Source of the DNA: Rothia koreensis | GTDB taxonomy: Bacteria; Actinomycetota; Actinomycetes; Actinomycetales; Micrococcaceae | Direction of reading: 5' to 3' | DNA: 64,000 nt | NCBI RefSeq assembly: GCF_004136575.1 | Contig: NZ_NOIQ01000005.1 | Location: forward strand, 55,811 to 119,810 | Shown here: piece after piece, positions 1 to 8,221 of the stretch | Position numbering within the stretch: position 1 is the stretch's first letter | Layout: every line of letters begins with the position of its first letter | Translations under genes and position numbers: made by a program | Notes under the pieces: generated by a model | What the model saw: the letters and a program-made list of their open reading frames with translations, nothing else | Told to the model about the DNA's origin: nothing | Database searches by the model: none

Positions 1-1016
1 ATGATGAGCAGGAGAATCGCGACCCACACGATGGCGAAACCGAACCATTGGCCCGTGGTCATCTCCTCCCCCAGCAACAGGTACCCGGCCAGGAACTGCA
101 TGACCGGGTTGAAGTACTGGACCATCCCCACGTAGGACAACGGGAGCCGGGACGCGGCACCGGCGAAGGTCAGCAGCGGCACCAGGGTCATCACGCCGGT
201 GCCCACGAGCAGGGTCGTGCGCAGGGCGCCGATATGACCGAAGGCAAGCCCTCCGCCCACGGTTTGGACCAGGACCAGCGCGACGACGGCCGGAATGAAC
301 AACCACGCGGTCTCGAAGGTCAACCCGGTGAGGGAGTCGACGCGACCACCCACGTTCTTCTTGACGAGCCCGTAGAGCGCAAAGCTGCCCGCGATCGCCA
401 GGGACATCCAGGGCAGCGCGCCGTACTCCACGCTCAGTACCACGATGGCGACAAGGCTGACACCCACCGCCGCCCACTGGAGGCGACGAAGCTTTTCGTG
501 CAGCACGAAGACCCCGAGGACGATCGTCGCAACGGGGTTGATGAAGTATCCGAGCGAAGCTTCCAGAACGTGCCCGGTCGTCGTCGCGATGATGTAGACC
601 AGCCAGTTAATGGACACGATCCCGCCGGCCAGACCGAGCGTGAAGTTGACCCGTTTGTTCCGGAACACGGCCGCGACCTTGCCCCAGGAGCGCGTCACGG
701 TCACCAGGAGGACGCACAGGATCAGCGAGAAGAAGATGCGCCATCCAAGGATCTCGAATGCCCCGGTCGGTTTGATCGCCGCGAAGTAGAGAGGCAGAAA
801 TCCCCAGAGCCCATAGGAGACGAACGCGAGGATGAATCCGGTCTTCAGGTTGTTGGTCGCCTTGGGTGCGTCCGCTTCGTCCGAGACGATGACTTCGGGC
901 AGCGCTCCGGTGATCGTGGCGGGTTCGTTGCTCGACGCCGTGGAGTCAAGGGCGTCGCCGCCCGGGAGGCCTTCGGAAGTGGGCCGGTTCCCGGACGGTT
1001 CGTGCGGTGGGGTCAA
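1..1016 (-). CDS. rarD: RarD-type EamA-family permease (C-terminus cut by window edge)
   Basis: This is an inner-membrane drug/metabolite transporter of the EamA (DMT) superfamily, RarD subgroup. The native substrate of that group is unknown. About 338 codons are visible; the reading frame runs off the left edge, so only the extreme C-terminus is missing. A hydrophilic N-terminus of about 55 residues precedes the first membrane segment (TGFILAFVSYGLWGFLPLYF). A chain of hydrophobic segments follows, and the visible end (GEEMTTGQWFGFAIVWVAIL) is typical of RarD. The chosen start is TTG at 1016, which overlaps the TGA of the upstream gene. It has a good ribosome site (GGAAGGA, about 7 bases upstream) inside that gene, so translation is probably coupled. 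RarD assignment is by recalled family resemblance. Confidence 0.8.
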   Translation of the reverse strand, partial: MTPPHEPSGNRPTSEGLPGGDALDSTASSNEPATITGALPEVIVSDEADAPKATNNLKTGFILAFVSYGLWGFLPLYFAAIKPTGAFEILGWRIFFSLILCVLLVTVTRSWGKVAAVFRNKRVNFTLGLAGGIVSINWLVYIIATTTGHVLEASLGYFINPVATIVLGVFVLHEKLRRLQWAAVGVSLVAIVVLSVEYGALPWMSLAIAGSFALYGLVKKNVGGRVDSLTGLTFETAWLFIPAVVALVLVQTVGGGLAFGHIGALRTTLLVGTGVMTLVPLLTFAGAASRLPLSYVGMVQYFNPVMQFLAGYLLLGEEMTTGQWFGFAIVWVAILLLI

Positions 1017-2470
1017 TGCGAGGTCCTTCCCAGGGTGTGTCGGAGTGCTGGCTCCAGGTGATCGAATCGGAACGTGTACCCGCGGTTCTCCAGGGCCCGG
1101 GGGACCAAGGCGGCCGAACTCAGCGCGAGTTCGCGAGCGCCCTGCTTCCCGAGAAGCAGGCCGGGGGCCTGCTTGGGCGTGGGCACCGCGCTCGGACGGT
1201 GCAGAATCGACGCGAGGGTCTTCGCGAATTCCTTCTGCCGCACCGGGTGGGGTGCCGCCGCGTTGACCGGACCGCTCATCCCAGGGTCGACGACGGCGAA
1301 GGCGTAAATCTGCGCGAGATCCTCGAGGCTGATCCAGGGCTGCCACTGGTCGCCACCACCGAGCGGCCCTCCCGCGCCCGCGAAATACAGCGGCAGCTGC
1401 GCGGCCAGAAGACCACCCGACGAGCTGAGAACAAGTCCCGTCCGGACCAGAACCACGCGAGCGCCGAAGTCCTCGGCCTTCAGAGCTGCGGCTTCCCACT
1501 GGGTGCAGACGTCGGCAAGGAAATCTTCGCCGGGACCGTCGTTCTCGGTGACGACGTCGGCGTCGTGCCCGTAGTATCCGCTGGCCGATGCGTTGACCAG
1601 GGTCCGGGGCCCGCCGTCGTCGGCCACCTCGCGCATCGCGGCGACGATCGTTTCGGTGCTGTTGAGGCGGGATTCCAGCACCGCGCGACGATGTTTGTCC
1701 GTGAAGGGTCCGGCGATTCCCGCGCCGGCAAGATTGATCACGGCGTCGACGCCGACGAGTGCTTGGGGGTCCAGCCTGTGCTGGTCCGGGTCCCAGGCGA
1801 TCTCGTCGGGCCCGATGGTTCCGCTGAATCCTTTGCGCCGCCTGAGGTGCAGGACCCGGTGGCCGGCCGCACGCAAGAGCGCGGAGACCTGGGTCCCCAC
1901 CATCCCGGAGGCTCCCGCAACGGCCACGGTCAGTGTCCCGGTCGCGGCCCCTGCCCGGATCCGGATGTCCTCCAGGAAGGACGCGAAGTCGAGGTCCGCC
2001 TGCGTCTGGTCGGTCCGGAAGGCGAAGACTCGGTCGAGTTCCTTCTCGAAAGCGGTCGCGCCGAAGGAGATCTTCCGGTCCAGCCCACCCGGCAACTCGT
2101 AGGTGACCGTGTCGGAGACAATCGTGCTGCCCGGGTCACCGTCAACGAACTCGTGGTGGTGGGTCCAGGACTTCAACGGGCCCTTCTTCATTTCGTCGGT
2201 GAAGCTCCGGCCGGGCGCGTACTGGGTATGTTCCGCCGTCCAGCGGGTTCCCGGCCTGATGGGGACGCTGCCCGGAAGGAGCCCTTCGGCCCACTGCAGC
2301 CCCATGAGCAGTTGCGTCTCCGAGCCGACGTCGAGCCCGTTGGTCGGCTCCTGGACGACCTTGGTGTTCCAGGGCGGGCTCAGCCGGACGACGGCGCCGG
2401 GGCTCGCGTACCACTCGGTGACGGCCGAACGTGGGTGGGTGATGTCGGCGGTGTTCCGAAACGTGCTCAT
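1013..2470 (-). CDS. TIGR01777-family NAD(P)-binding oxidoreductase with N-terminal SRPBCC domain
   Basis: 485 residues in two parts. Roughly residues 1-160 look like an SRPBCC (START-like) ligand-binding fold. Residues from about 180 on form a Rossmann epimerase-like domain with the dinucleotide motif GASGMVG near residue 185 and the motif NASASGYYG further on. The C-terminal stretch (GLLLGKQGARELALSSAALV) resembles the DUF1731 end of TIGR01777 proteins. The biochemical role of this family (YfcH/SulA-like) is not established, so no substrate is proposed. The ATG at 2470 overlaps the stop of the upstream gene by four bases and its own stop overlaps the RarD-type start, giving a tight three-gene unit. 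Confidence 0.85.
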   Translation of the reverse strand: MSTFRNTADITHPRSAVTEWYASPGAVVRLSPPWNTKVVQEPTNGLDVGSETQLLMGLQWAEGLLPGSVPIRPGTRWTAEHTQYAPGRSFTDEMKKGPLKSWTHHHEFVDGDPGSTIVSDTVTYELPGGLDRKISFGATAFEKELDRVFAFRTDQTQADLDFASFLEDIRIRAGAATGTLTVAVAGASGMVGTQVSALLRAAGHRVLHLRRRKGFSGTIGPDEIAWDPDQHRLDPQALVGVDAVINLAGAGIAGPFTDKHRRAVLESRLNSTETIVAAMREVADDGGPRTLVNASASGYYGHDADVVTENDGPGEDFLADVCTQWEAAALKAEDFGARVVLVRTGLVLSSSGGLLAAQLPLYFAGAGGPLGGGDQWQPWISLEDLAQIYAFAVVDPGMSGPVNAAAPHPVRQKEFAKTLASILHRPSAVPTPKQAPGLLLGKQGARELALSSAALVPRALENRGYTFRFDHLEPALRHTLGRTSH

Positions 2471-3087
2471 AGGTCGTCTCTCACTTTCTCCCAGGGTTCG
2501 ATGCCGCCCGGGACGGTCGTGAACAGGGGATGGATTTCGAGTCGTGCGTTTCTCAGGTCGGCTTCGAGCCGCGAGACCAGTTTCGGCGCACGCAGGCGCA
2601 GTTTGAAGGTCAGCAGTTCCGCCTCGTAGTCGAGCTGCCCCTGGCGGACGGGGATCAGGGGGACGGTCCGGGTGTCCGCCGTGGCCTGGGCCCTTTCGGG
2701 AGCCGAGGCCGCACGAGGCCGCGCGGGGGCGGCGTCCTCCCCCACGGCCGCGGTCGCCGGGGCCGGAGACGAAGCGTTGTCGGGAACGTCGATCCAGTCC
2801 GGCCCCGGCTCGGTCAGCTCGGCCTCCCCGGCCAGGAGGGGCCCCCGGATGATCTTCTCGACGTCGAACGTGTACCCACGCGCCGTGGCTTCCCGATGGA
2901 TACCGCGGAGGAAAGCGGACATCGCCGCCCGTGGCTCGTCCGTGTCCCTGAACCGGACCAACTGCGGGTGCTGACGGTACCCGTGGGTCGCCCCCGCGAG
3001 AACCTTCTGCGCCAGCAGGGCCTCACGCCAGGCGGCAACGAGCCCTTTGGCGTCCAGGTAGGACGGATGAAGGGACCAAAGCCTCAC
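2467..3087 (-). CDS. Pyrimidine-dimer DNA glycosylase / endonuclease V-like protein
   Basis: 206 residues. The N-terminus (MRLWSLHPSYLDAKGLVAAW) and the following HPQLVRF segment match the bacterial branch of the pyrimidine-dimer DNA glycosylase family (Pfam Pyr_excise), related to T4 endonuclease V. The conserved C-terminal part (RQGQLDYEAELLTFKLRLRA, then HPLF...EPWEKV) is also present. Between them, about residues 95-150 form an Ala/Pro-rich low-complexity insert that is probably a disordered linker. Expected role: cytosolic excision of UV photoproducts; this is inferred from the family. The ATG at 3087 has a GGAGGT site just upstream. It heads the tight unit with the next two genes. Confidence 0.75.
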   Translation of the reverse strand: MRLWSLHPSYLDAKGLVAAWREALLAQKVLAGATHGYRQHPQLVRFRDTDEPRAAMSAFLRGIHREATARGYTFDVEKIIRGPLLAGEAELTEPGPDWIDVPDNASSPAPATAAVGEDAAPARPRAASAPERAQATADTRTVPLIPVRQGQLDYEAELLTFKLRLRAPKLVSRLEADLRNARLEIHPLFTTVPGGIEPWEKVRDDL

Positions 3088-3193
3088 AAAGACCTCCTGT
3101 TGTGGTTCGCAGGCCGGGGCCTCGCTGCCCCGCGCGCCGTCTGCCCCACGTTACTCGCTCAGCTCCTCGTCGTGACCCCATTCGGGCCCGGTC

Positions 3194-4621
3194 TCACGCG
3201 TCCCGGAATTCTCGTTCGATGCGCTCGAGGGACTTGTCCTTGGTTTCCGGAACCTTGAGGCGGACCCAAGCGAGAGCCAGGATCTGCAGGATCACGAAGA
3301 CCGTGATGGTCATGCCGAATCCCCACGCCGCGGAGAGCAGGGGGAAGAACAGCGCAACCAGGAAGTTCACGGCCCACTGGACGCCGGTGCTGATTCCCAT
3401 GGCCACTCCTCGCACGGTGAGGGGGAAGATCTCCGACATGTAGAGCCAGGTCATCGTGCCGATCGCGCACTGGGAGATTCCCACGAAGACGACGATCGAT
3501 ACCAGGACGATCCACCGTTTGGCCACTACGTCATCGCTCATGAACTCGGAGGTCGCGGCCAGCACGGAGAGCATCACGATGGTTCCGGTCAGGCCCGTGC
3601 TGAGCATGAGTTTGCGCCGGACCCGGGTCATGATCGCGAGCGCGACGCCGACGCCGACGACGCCCGCGAGGCCGATCAGCAGGTTCACCACGAACGCCGT
3701 GTTGCCGGTGAATCCTGCGTCGGAAAGGATCGTGACGCCGTAGTACTGGACCACGTTGATGCCTGAGATCTGATTGATGATCGCCATACCGATGCCGATC
3801 ACCAGGATCCGCCGAATCCAGGGGGTTCGCACGACGTCGGATACGGTGCCCTGGGCCGCCTGCTCGTCTCGTTCGGCCAGTTCCCTGACCTCGCCGAGCT
3901 CGTCGGAGGTGAACGTGTGCTCCCGGACTTTCCGGAGGACCTCGAGCATCTCGTCGATTCTCCCGCCCCTGGCCAGCCAGCGGGGTGATTCCGGGACCAC
4001 CGTCATTCCGGCCCACAGGACGATGGCGGGGAGGATGCAGATCGCGAGCATCCAGCGCCAGGTGCTGGCCTGCTCGGCGTCGGCCACACCGGCGATCCCG
4101 GCGTTGAAAGCGAAGGCCAGGAGCTGGCCGAAGACCACCATGAACTCGTTCTGGGAGATGATTCTGCCGCGCAGGTGGGTCGGCGCGAGTTCCGCCAGGT
4201 ACACGGGAACGGTCACCGATGCCCCGCCGACGGCCAGCCCCAGGACCACACGAAAGAGGGAAAGGACCCACCAGTACGGCGCGAGGACCGATCCGACGGC
4301 ACCGACCGTGAACAGGGCGGCGACCAGGACGACCGTGCGGTGCCGTCCGTGTCGGTCCGAGAAACGGCCCCCGAAGACCGCACCGAAGACGGCTCCGAAC
4401 TGGAGGGCCGAGGTCACGAAGCCTTCGTACTTCTCGTCCACCGAGAAGTCCGCGGCCATGGACGGAAGCGCGCCGTTGATGACCCCGGTGTCGTAACCGA
4501 ACAGGAGGCCGCCCACCGTGAGTACCATCGCGGCCAGGCGCATGGGTCCGGTCATCTTCTTCTCGACCGGTGCCGCGCCGCAAGGTCCGTTTCTTCGTGT
4601 CGATACCGGGCGGGAAGACAT
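3194..4621 (-). CDS. Sugar-porter family MFS transporter (probable inositol/sugar uptake)
   Basis: 475 residues from the chosen ATG at 4621, which follows a CAGGAGG site; an upstream in-frame ATG at 4708 would add an unlikely Arg/Pro-rich tail. It has twelve predicted membrane segments. Sugar-porter signatures are visible: GGLLFGYDTGVINGAL in the first helix, GRFSDRHGR in loop 2-3, PESPRWL before the central loop and PETKDKSLERIE at the C-terminus. It is divergent from the GntR regulator and shares its operator region, which points to control by that regulator. Inositol is the likely substrate because iolB follows the regulator, but other polyols fit. It is distinct from the two closely alike porters at 46.2 and 58.4 kb. 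Confidence 0.85.
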   Translation of the reverse strand: MSSRPVSTRRNGPCGAAPVEKKMTGPMRLAAMVLTVGGLLFGYDTGVINGALPSMAADFSVDEKYEGFVTSALQFGAVFGAVFGGRFSDRHGRHRTVVLVAALFTVGAVGSVLAPYWWVLSLFRVVLGLAVGGASVTVPVYLAELAPTHLRGRIISQNEFMVVFGQLLAFAFNAGIAGVADAEQASTWRWMLAICILPAIVLWAGMTVVPESPRWLARGGRIDEMLEVLRKVREHTFTSDELGEVRELAERDEQAAQGTVSDVVRTPWIRRILVIGIGMAIINQISGINVVQYYGVTILSDAGFTGNTAFVVNLLIGLAGVVGVGVALAIMTRVRRKLMLSTGLTGTIVMLSVLAATSEFMSDDVVAKRWIVLVSIVVFVGISQCAIGTMTWLYMSEIFPLTVRGVAMGISTGVQWAVNFLVALFFPLLSAAWGFGMTITVFVILQILALAWVRLKVPETKDKSLERIEREFRDA

Positions 4622-4713
4622 GACGGCAGGGCCTCCTGGGGCAGGGTGCGTGGGTGACTTCTTATGTCTACTCCAAGGCAGTATGTTCGGCCTCATACGC
4701 CGAGTCACAGTGT

Positions 4714-4807
4714 GGACATGTCCTGGTCAGAGCCGGTGCGGGATACGCTCCGGCCACGCGTCGACCCGGCGTGCTACGATCAAATCCTATTGTCCTTACA
4801 AAGGACA
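4714..4807. promoter_or_regulatory. Divergent operator region of sugar porter and GntR regulator
   Basis: The 215-base gap between the divergent genes holds a 7-bp inverted repeat, TGTCCTT-ACA-AAGGACA (4791-4807), just downstream of a -10-like TACGAT at 4775-4780 on the plus strand. A perfect 10-bp palindrome GGACATGTCC lies at 4714-4723, and a GTATG/CATAC inverted repeat at 4681-4698. The TGTCCTTACA core recurs in variant form before other inositol-related genes in this window, so an autoregulatory GntR operator is the natural reading. Binding is inferred, not shown. Confidence 0.65.
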
Positions 4808-4836
4808 CAGTCGGGAACCAACGACGGAGCTAGACC

Positions 4837-5574
4837 ATGACAGCATCTATCGACGTGACGATCGACCGCTCGTCGCCCGTGCCGCTGTACCACCAGCTGG
4901 TCCACGGCATCGAAACAGCCATCGCGGAAGGTGATCTTCCGCCCGGGACGATGCTCGACAACGAGCTCTCCCTGGCCAAGGGCCTCCACCTCTCCCGCCC
5001 CACGGTGCGCAAGGCGATGGATGAGCTCGTTAGATCAGGTCTGCTCGTTCGCAAACGCGGCGTGGGGACCCAGGTGGTCGCCTCGGAGATCCGTCGCTCC
5101 GTCGGGCTGACCTCACTGTACGAGGACCTGAACGATGACCACGCCCAGCCCACGACCAAGGTCCTCGAATTCGAGGAGACCCAGGCGCCGGACGACGTCG
5201 CGGCCCGGCTCAACCTGAAGCCCGGCTCGACCGTGTACTACTTCAAGCGCGTCCGCAGCCGCGCGGGAGCCCCCTTGGCGATCATGGAGAACTGGGTTCC
5301 GCTCGAGATCGCCGAGCTGACTCGGGAAGGCCTCGAGAGCCGCGGCCTCTACACGCTCCTGCGGCAGCAAGGCATCAATTTCAGGCTGGCCCAGCAGAAA
5401 ATCGGCGCGGCCGTCGCCACGAACGACCAGGCCCAGTTGCTCAAGACGAGCCCCGGCTCCGCGCTGGTGACCATGTCTCGCACCGCGACGGACGATATCG
5501 GCCGTCGAGCGGAAACAGGGCGGCACGTGTATCGCGCCGATTCCTACTCCTTCGAAATGACGCTCTCGGCCTGA
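4837..5574 (+). CDS. iolR: GntR-family regulator with UTRA domain (probable inositol regulator IolR)
   Basis: 245 residues. The N-terminal winged helix-turn-helix (about 10-75) carries GntR signatures: PVPLYHQLVHGIETAIAEG, LPPGTMLDNE and LSRPTVRKAMDELVRSGLLV followed by KRGVGTQV. The rest (about 95-240) is a UTRA effector-binding domain of the HutC subgroup, for example GSTVYYFKRVRSRAGAPLAI. ATG start with GGAG upstream. It precedes iolB and is divergent from a sugar porter, and the shared TGTCCTNNCA operators suggest it represses the inositol genes until an inositol intermediate binds. The symbol rests on context. Corynebacterium IolR is also a GntR protein, but equivalence is not proven. 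Confidence 0.8.
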   Translation: MTASIDVTIDRSSPVPLYHQLVHGIETAIAEGDLPPGTMLDNELSLAKGLHLSRPTVRKAMDELVRSGLLVRKRGVGTQVVASEIRRSVGLTSLYEDLNDDHAQPTTKVLEFEETQAPDDVAARLNLKPGSTVYYFKRVRSRAGAPLAIMENWVPLEIAELTREGLESRGLYTLLRQQGINFRLAQQKIGAAVATNDQAQLLKTSPGSALVTMSRTATDDIGRRAETGRHVYRADSYSFEMTLSA

Positions 5575-5619
5575 CCGCAGATTCCACCGATCCGCAAGAC
5601 CATTCGAAAGGATGCACAC

Positions 5620-6510
5620 ATGACGAATTGGGTATATCCATTGGGCAAGGCGGCCGACGGCCCGTGGGACGTCTCCCTCGGCGCCTACGACTCGGCCCAG
5701 CAGGTCGACGGCTGGGAGCACACCGGCCTCAAGACGGCGACCCTCTCGGGCGAGGCCGTCACCTTGGACGCCGTGGCCGAAGAACGCATCATCATCCCCC
5801 TCTCAGGGGACGTCACCGCCGTCGTCGACGGCCACACCTACGAGCTGTCCGGCCGGGAATCCGTCTTCCACGGCCCCACCGATGTCCTCTACACCGGCGT
5901 CAACAAGGCCGTCCAGATCTCCGGCGCGACCGGGGTCCGCGTGGCCATCGCTTCCGCGCCGGCCTCGAACGAATACGCGACGCGGCTGATCACCAAGGAC
6001 GAGGCTCCGCTCGAATTGCGCGGCGCCGGCAACTGCTCCCGGGAGGTGCGCAATTTCGGCACACCCGCAGCGCTCGAAGCGGACCGTTTCATCGTGTGCG
6101 AGGTCCTGACTCCCGCGGGCAACTGGTCCTCCTACCCTCCTCACAAGCACGATGAGGAGAAGGAAGGCGAGGAAACCCGACTCGAGGAGATCTACTACTT
6201 CGAGACGCGCGTGACCCCGGATGCACCGAAGGAAGCCACGGATGCGATCGGTTACCAGCGCGTCTACGCGTCGGACGATCGACCCATCGACGTCAACGCC
6301 GAGGTGCGGACCGGCGACGTCGTCCTGGTTCCGTACGGCTGGCACGGCCCGGCCATGGCCCCTCCCGGATACGACATGTACTACCTCAACGTGATGGCCG
6401 GGCCGGGGCCGGTCCGCAAGTGGCTCATCAGCGACGACCCCCACCACGGCTGGGTCCGTCAGCAGTGGGAGGACCAGGACATCGATGCGCGGCTGCCGTT
6501 CGGCGGCTGA
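5620..6510 (+). CDS. iolB: 5-deoxy-glucuronate isomerase
   Basis: 296 residues, the usual length of IolB. It converts 5-deoxy-D-glucuronate to 2-deoxy-5-keto-D-gluconate in cytosolic myo-inositol catabolism. Visible family features are the bicupin pattern with GAGNCSREVRNFG, the metal-site stretch PPHKHDEEKEGEETRLEEIY, YYFETRV, and GDVVLVPYGWHGPAMAPPGY (His and Glu ligands). It follows the regulator by 45 bases, with AAAGGA before the ATG. The rest of the pathway (iolC, D, A, E, G, H) lies about 40 kb away, so this locus is split. Confidence 0.95.
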   Translation: MTNWVYPLGKAADGPWDVSLGAYDSAQQVDGWEHTGLKTATLSGEAVTLDAVAEERIIIPLSGDVTAVVDGHTYELSGRESVFHGPTDVLYTGVNKAVQISGATGVRVAIASAPASNEYATRLITKDEAPLELRGAGNCSREVRNFGTPAALEADRFIVCEVLTPAGNWSSYPPHKHDEEKEGEETRLEEIYYFETRVTPDAPKEATDAIGYQRVYASDDRPIDVNAEVRTGDVVLVPYGWHGPAMAPPGYDMYYLNVMAGPGPVRKWLISDDPHHGWVRQQWEDQDIDARLPFGG

Positions 6511-6513
6511 CCG

Positions 6514-7266
6514 TTGTCCCTGTCCGACCTTTCATGGCTCGCCTGGTCGGGCCTGGCCCTGGCGGCCGTCTTGGTGGGTTTCTCCAAGACGGCCCTGCCA
6601 GGCATCAACACCCTGTCCGTGGCCGTCTTCGCGGCAGTACTTCCCGCGCGACCCTCGACGGGGGCGCTTCTCGTCCTCCTGCTCGTCGGGGACGCCTTCG
6701 CGCTCTGGACCTATCGTCGCCATGCCGACTGGCCGACCCTGATCCGTATGATTCCGGCCGTTCTGGTCGGCCTGGCGGCAGGCGGCGTATTCCTTGCTTT
6801 CGCGGGCGACGCCGTGGTGCGGCGGGTCATCGGCGTCCTTCTCCTCATGCTCATGGGCCTGACCCTGTGGCAACGGGGCAGACGCCCCTCGGATCCGGGC
6901 GTGCCGGCGCGGTCGTCCTGGGCGACTGCCGCCGGGTACGGATCGCTCGGCGGGTTCACGACCATGGTGGCCAACGCCGGCGGACCGGTCATGTCGATGT
7001 ACTTCCTCGCGGCCCGTTTTCCTGTCCACGCGTTCCTGGGCACGGCCGCCTGGTTCTTCGCGACCATGAACGTGCTCAAGCTTCCCGTATCGATCGGGCT
7101 GGGCCTCATCACGCCCCACATCCTGCTTCTGGACCTGATCCTGGTCCCCGGGGTCGTGGCGGGCGCCTTCTTCGGCCGGTGGGCCGCCCGAAGGATCGCC
7201 CAGAAGACCTTCGACCTGGCGGTCGTCGCCGTCACGATCCTGGGAGCCCTCTACCTCTTAATATGA
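6514..7266 (+). CDS. TauE/SafE-family membrane permease
   Basis: 250 residues with about seven or eight membrane segments. The N-terminal helix GLALAAVLVGFSKTALPGIN and the later repeat (YGSLGGFTTMVANAGGPVMS) are the two duplicated motifs of the TauE/SafE family, which exports sulfite, sulfonates or other organic anions. The start is TTG at 6514, three bases after the iolB stop. There is no independent ribosome site, so translation is probably coupled to iolB. The tight spacing suggests a role with the inositol unit, for example moving an acidic intermediate, but the substrate is unknown. Confidence 0.85.
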   Translation: MSLSDLSWLAWSGLALAAVLVGFSKTALPGINTLSVAVFAAVLPARPSTGALLVLLLVGDAFALWTYRRHADWPTLIRMIPAVLVGLAAGGVFLAFAGDAVVRRVIGVLLLMLMGLTLWQRGRRPSDPGVPARSSWATAAGYGSLGGFTTMVANAGGPVMSMYFLAARFPVHAFLGTAAWFFATMNVLKLPVSIGLGLITPHILLLDLILVPGVVAGAFFGRWAARRIAQKTFDLAVVAVTILGALYLLI

Positions 7267-7316
7267 ATGCGCTGCGAGCGGGCGCATTGGCCGCTTCCGC
7301 CTTTGGGGAGATACCG

Positions 7317-7335
7317 TGAGGTAAGCCTTATCAAA
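7317..7335 (+). promoter_or_regulatory. IdeR/DtxR-type iron box
   Basis: The 19 bases TGAGGTAAGCCTTATCAAA form an imperfect palindrome around AGGTAAGCCTTA and agree with about 12 of 19 positions of the iron-box consensus TTAGGTTAGGCTAACCTAA. It lies 18 bases before the start of a siderophore-interacting protein, where a ferrous-iron repressor would block transcription. Site call is by eye. Confidence 0.75.
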
Positions 7336-7352
7336 CCGAGCATTGGAGCTCA

Positions 7353-8165
7353 ATGTCCCCCAAGCGCAAACCACAGACGGTCCTCGAGGTCATCGAGAGG
7401 CAGCAGCTCACGCCGCACATGGTTCGGCTCATTCTGGGCGGGGAAGGATTCTCCTCCTTCGAGGACAACGGGTGCACGGACCAATACGTCAAACTCGTTT
7501 TCGCGAAACCCGAGCTGAACCTCACGGCCCCGTTCGACATGATGGAGTTGCGGGAGACTCTGCCTCCCGAAGACGTTCCCGTGACCCGCACGTACACCGT
7601 GCGTTCCGTGGACCATGAGGCGGGCCGGCTGACGATCGATTTCGTGACCCACGGGACCGAGGGGCTGGCTGCACCCTGGGCCGCTTCGGCCTCCCCCGGT
7701 GACCCGTTGCTTCTGATGGGCCCCGGCGGCAAGTATTCCCCGGATCCCACCGCGGACTGGTATCTCTTCGCCGGCGACGCCTCGGCGCTGCCCGCGATCG
7801 CCTCCGGCGTCGAGGCCCTCCCCTCCGACGCCCGCGGGTACGCTTTCATCGTTCTCGACGACGACGAAGACCGCCAGAACATCGCCGCACCGGAAGGCCT
7901 GGAGATCGTGTGGCAGGCCAAGGAGGGCGCAGGTGCCGACCCGAACCGTTTGGCCACGTTGATGACCGAACGGGAATGGCACGAGGGCAAGGTCGATGTC
8001 TTCGCACACGGCGAGCGGGAATCGATCAAGCAGGTGCGCCGGCTCCTCAAACAGCGTGAGATCCCGCGCGAGCAGATCTCGATCTCGGGCTACTGGGCCT
8101 ACGGCCGCACCGAGGACAAGTTCCAGGCCGAGAAGCGCGAACCCATCGGCAAGATCGAGGACTGA
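7353..8165 (+). CDS. Siderophore-interacting protein (FAD-dependent ferric-siderophore reductase type)
   Basis: 270 residues. The N-terminal half is an FAD-binding barrel with the flavin motif RTYTVRSVD (about residues 83-91) and DFVTHG. The C-terminal half is the SIP NAD(P)H-binding domain (DWYLFAGDASALPAI, then DVFAHGERESIKQVRRLL and the final SGYWAYGRTEDKF). Such proteins release iron from imported siderophores in the cytosol. The ATG has GGAG upstream. The iron box in front supports iron-dependent repression. It is not part of the inositol pathway despite following the TauE-type gene by 87 bases. Confidence 0.9.
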   Translation: MSPKRKPQTVLEVIERQQLTPHMVRLILGGEGFSSFEDNGCTDQYVKLVFAKPELNLTAPFDMMELRETLPPEDVPVTRTYTVRSVDHEAGRLTIDFVTHGTEGLAAPWAASASPGDPLLLMGPGGKYSPDPTADWYLFAGDASALPAIASGVEALPSDARGYAFIVLDDDEDRQNIAAPEGLEIVWQAKEGAGADPNRLATLMTEREWHEGKVDVFAHGERESIKQVRRLLKQREIPREQISISGYWAYGRTEDKFQAEKREPIGKIED

Positions 8166-8221
8166 GCCCTACCGACCCCGCCGGGCGGGACGATCCGTCT
8201 GGCGGTGGGGTATGCCCTCGG

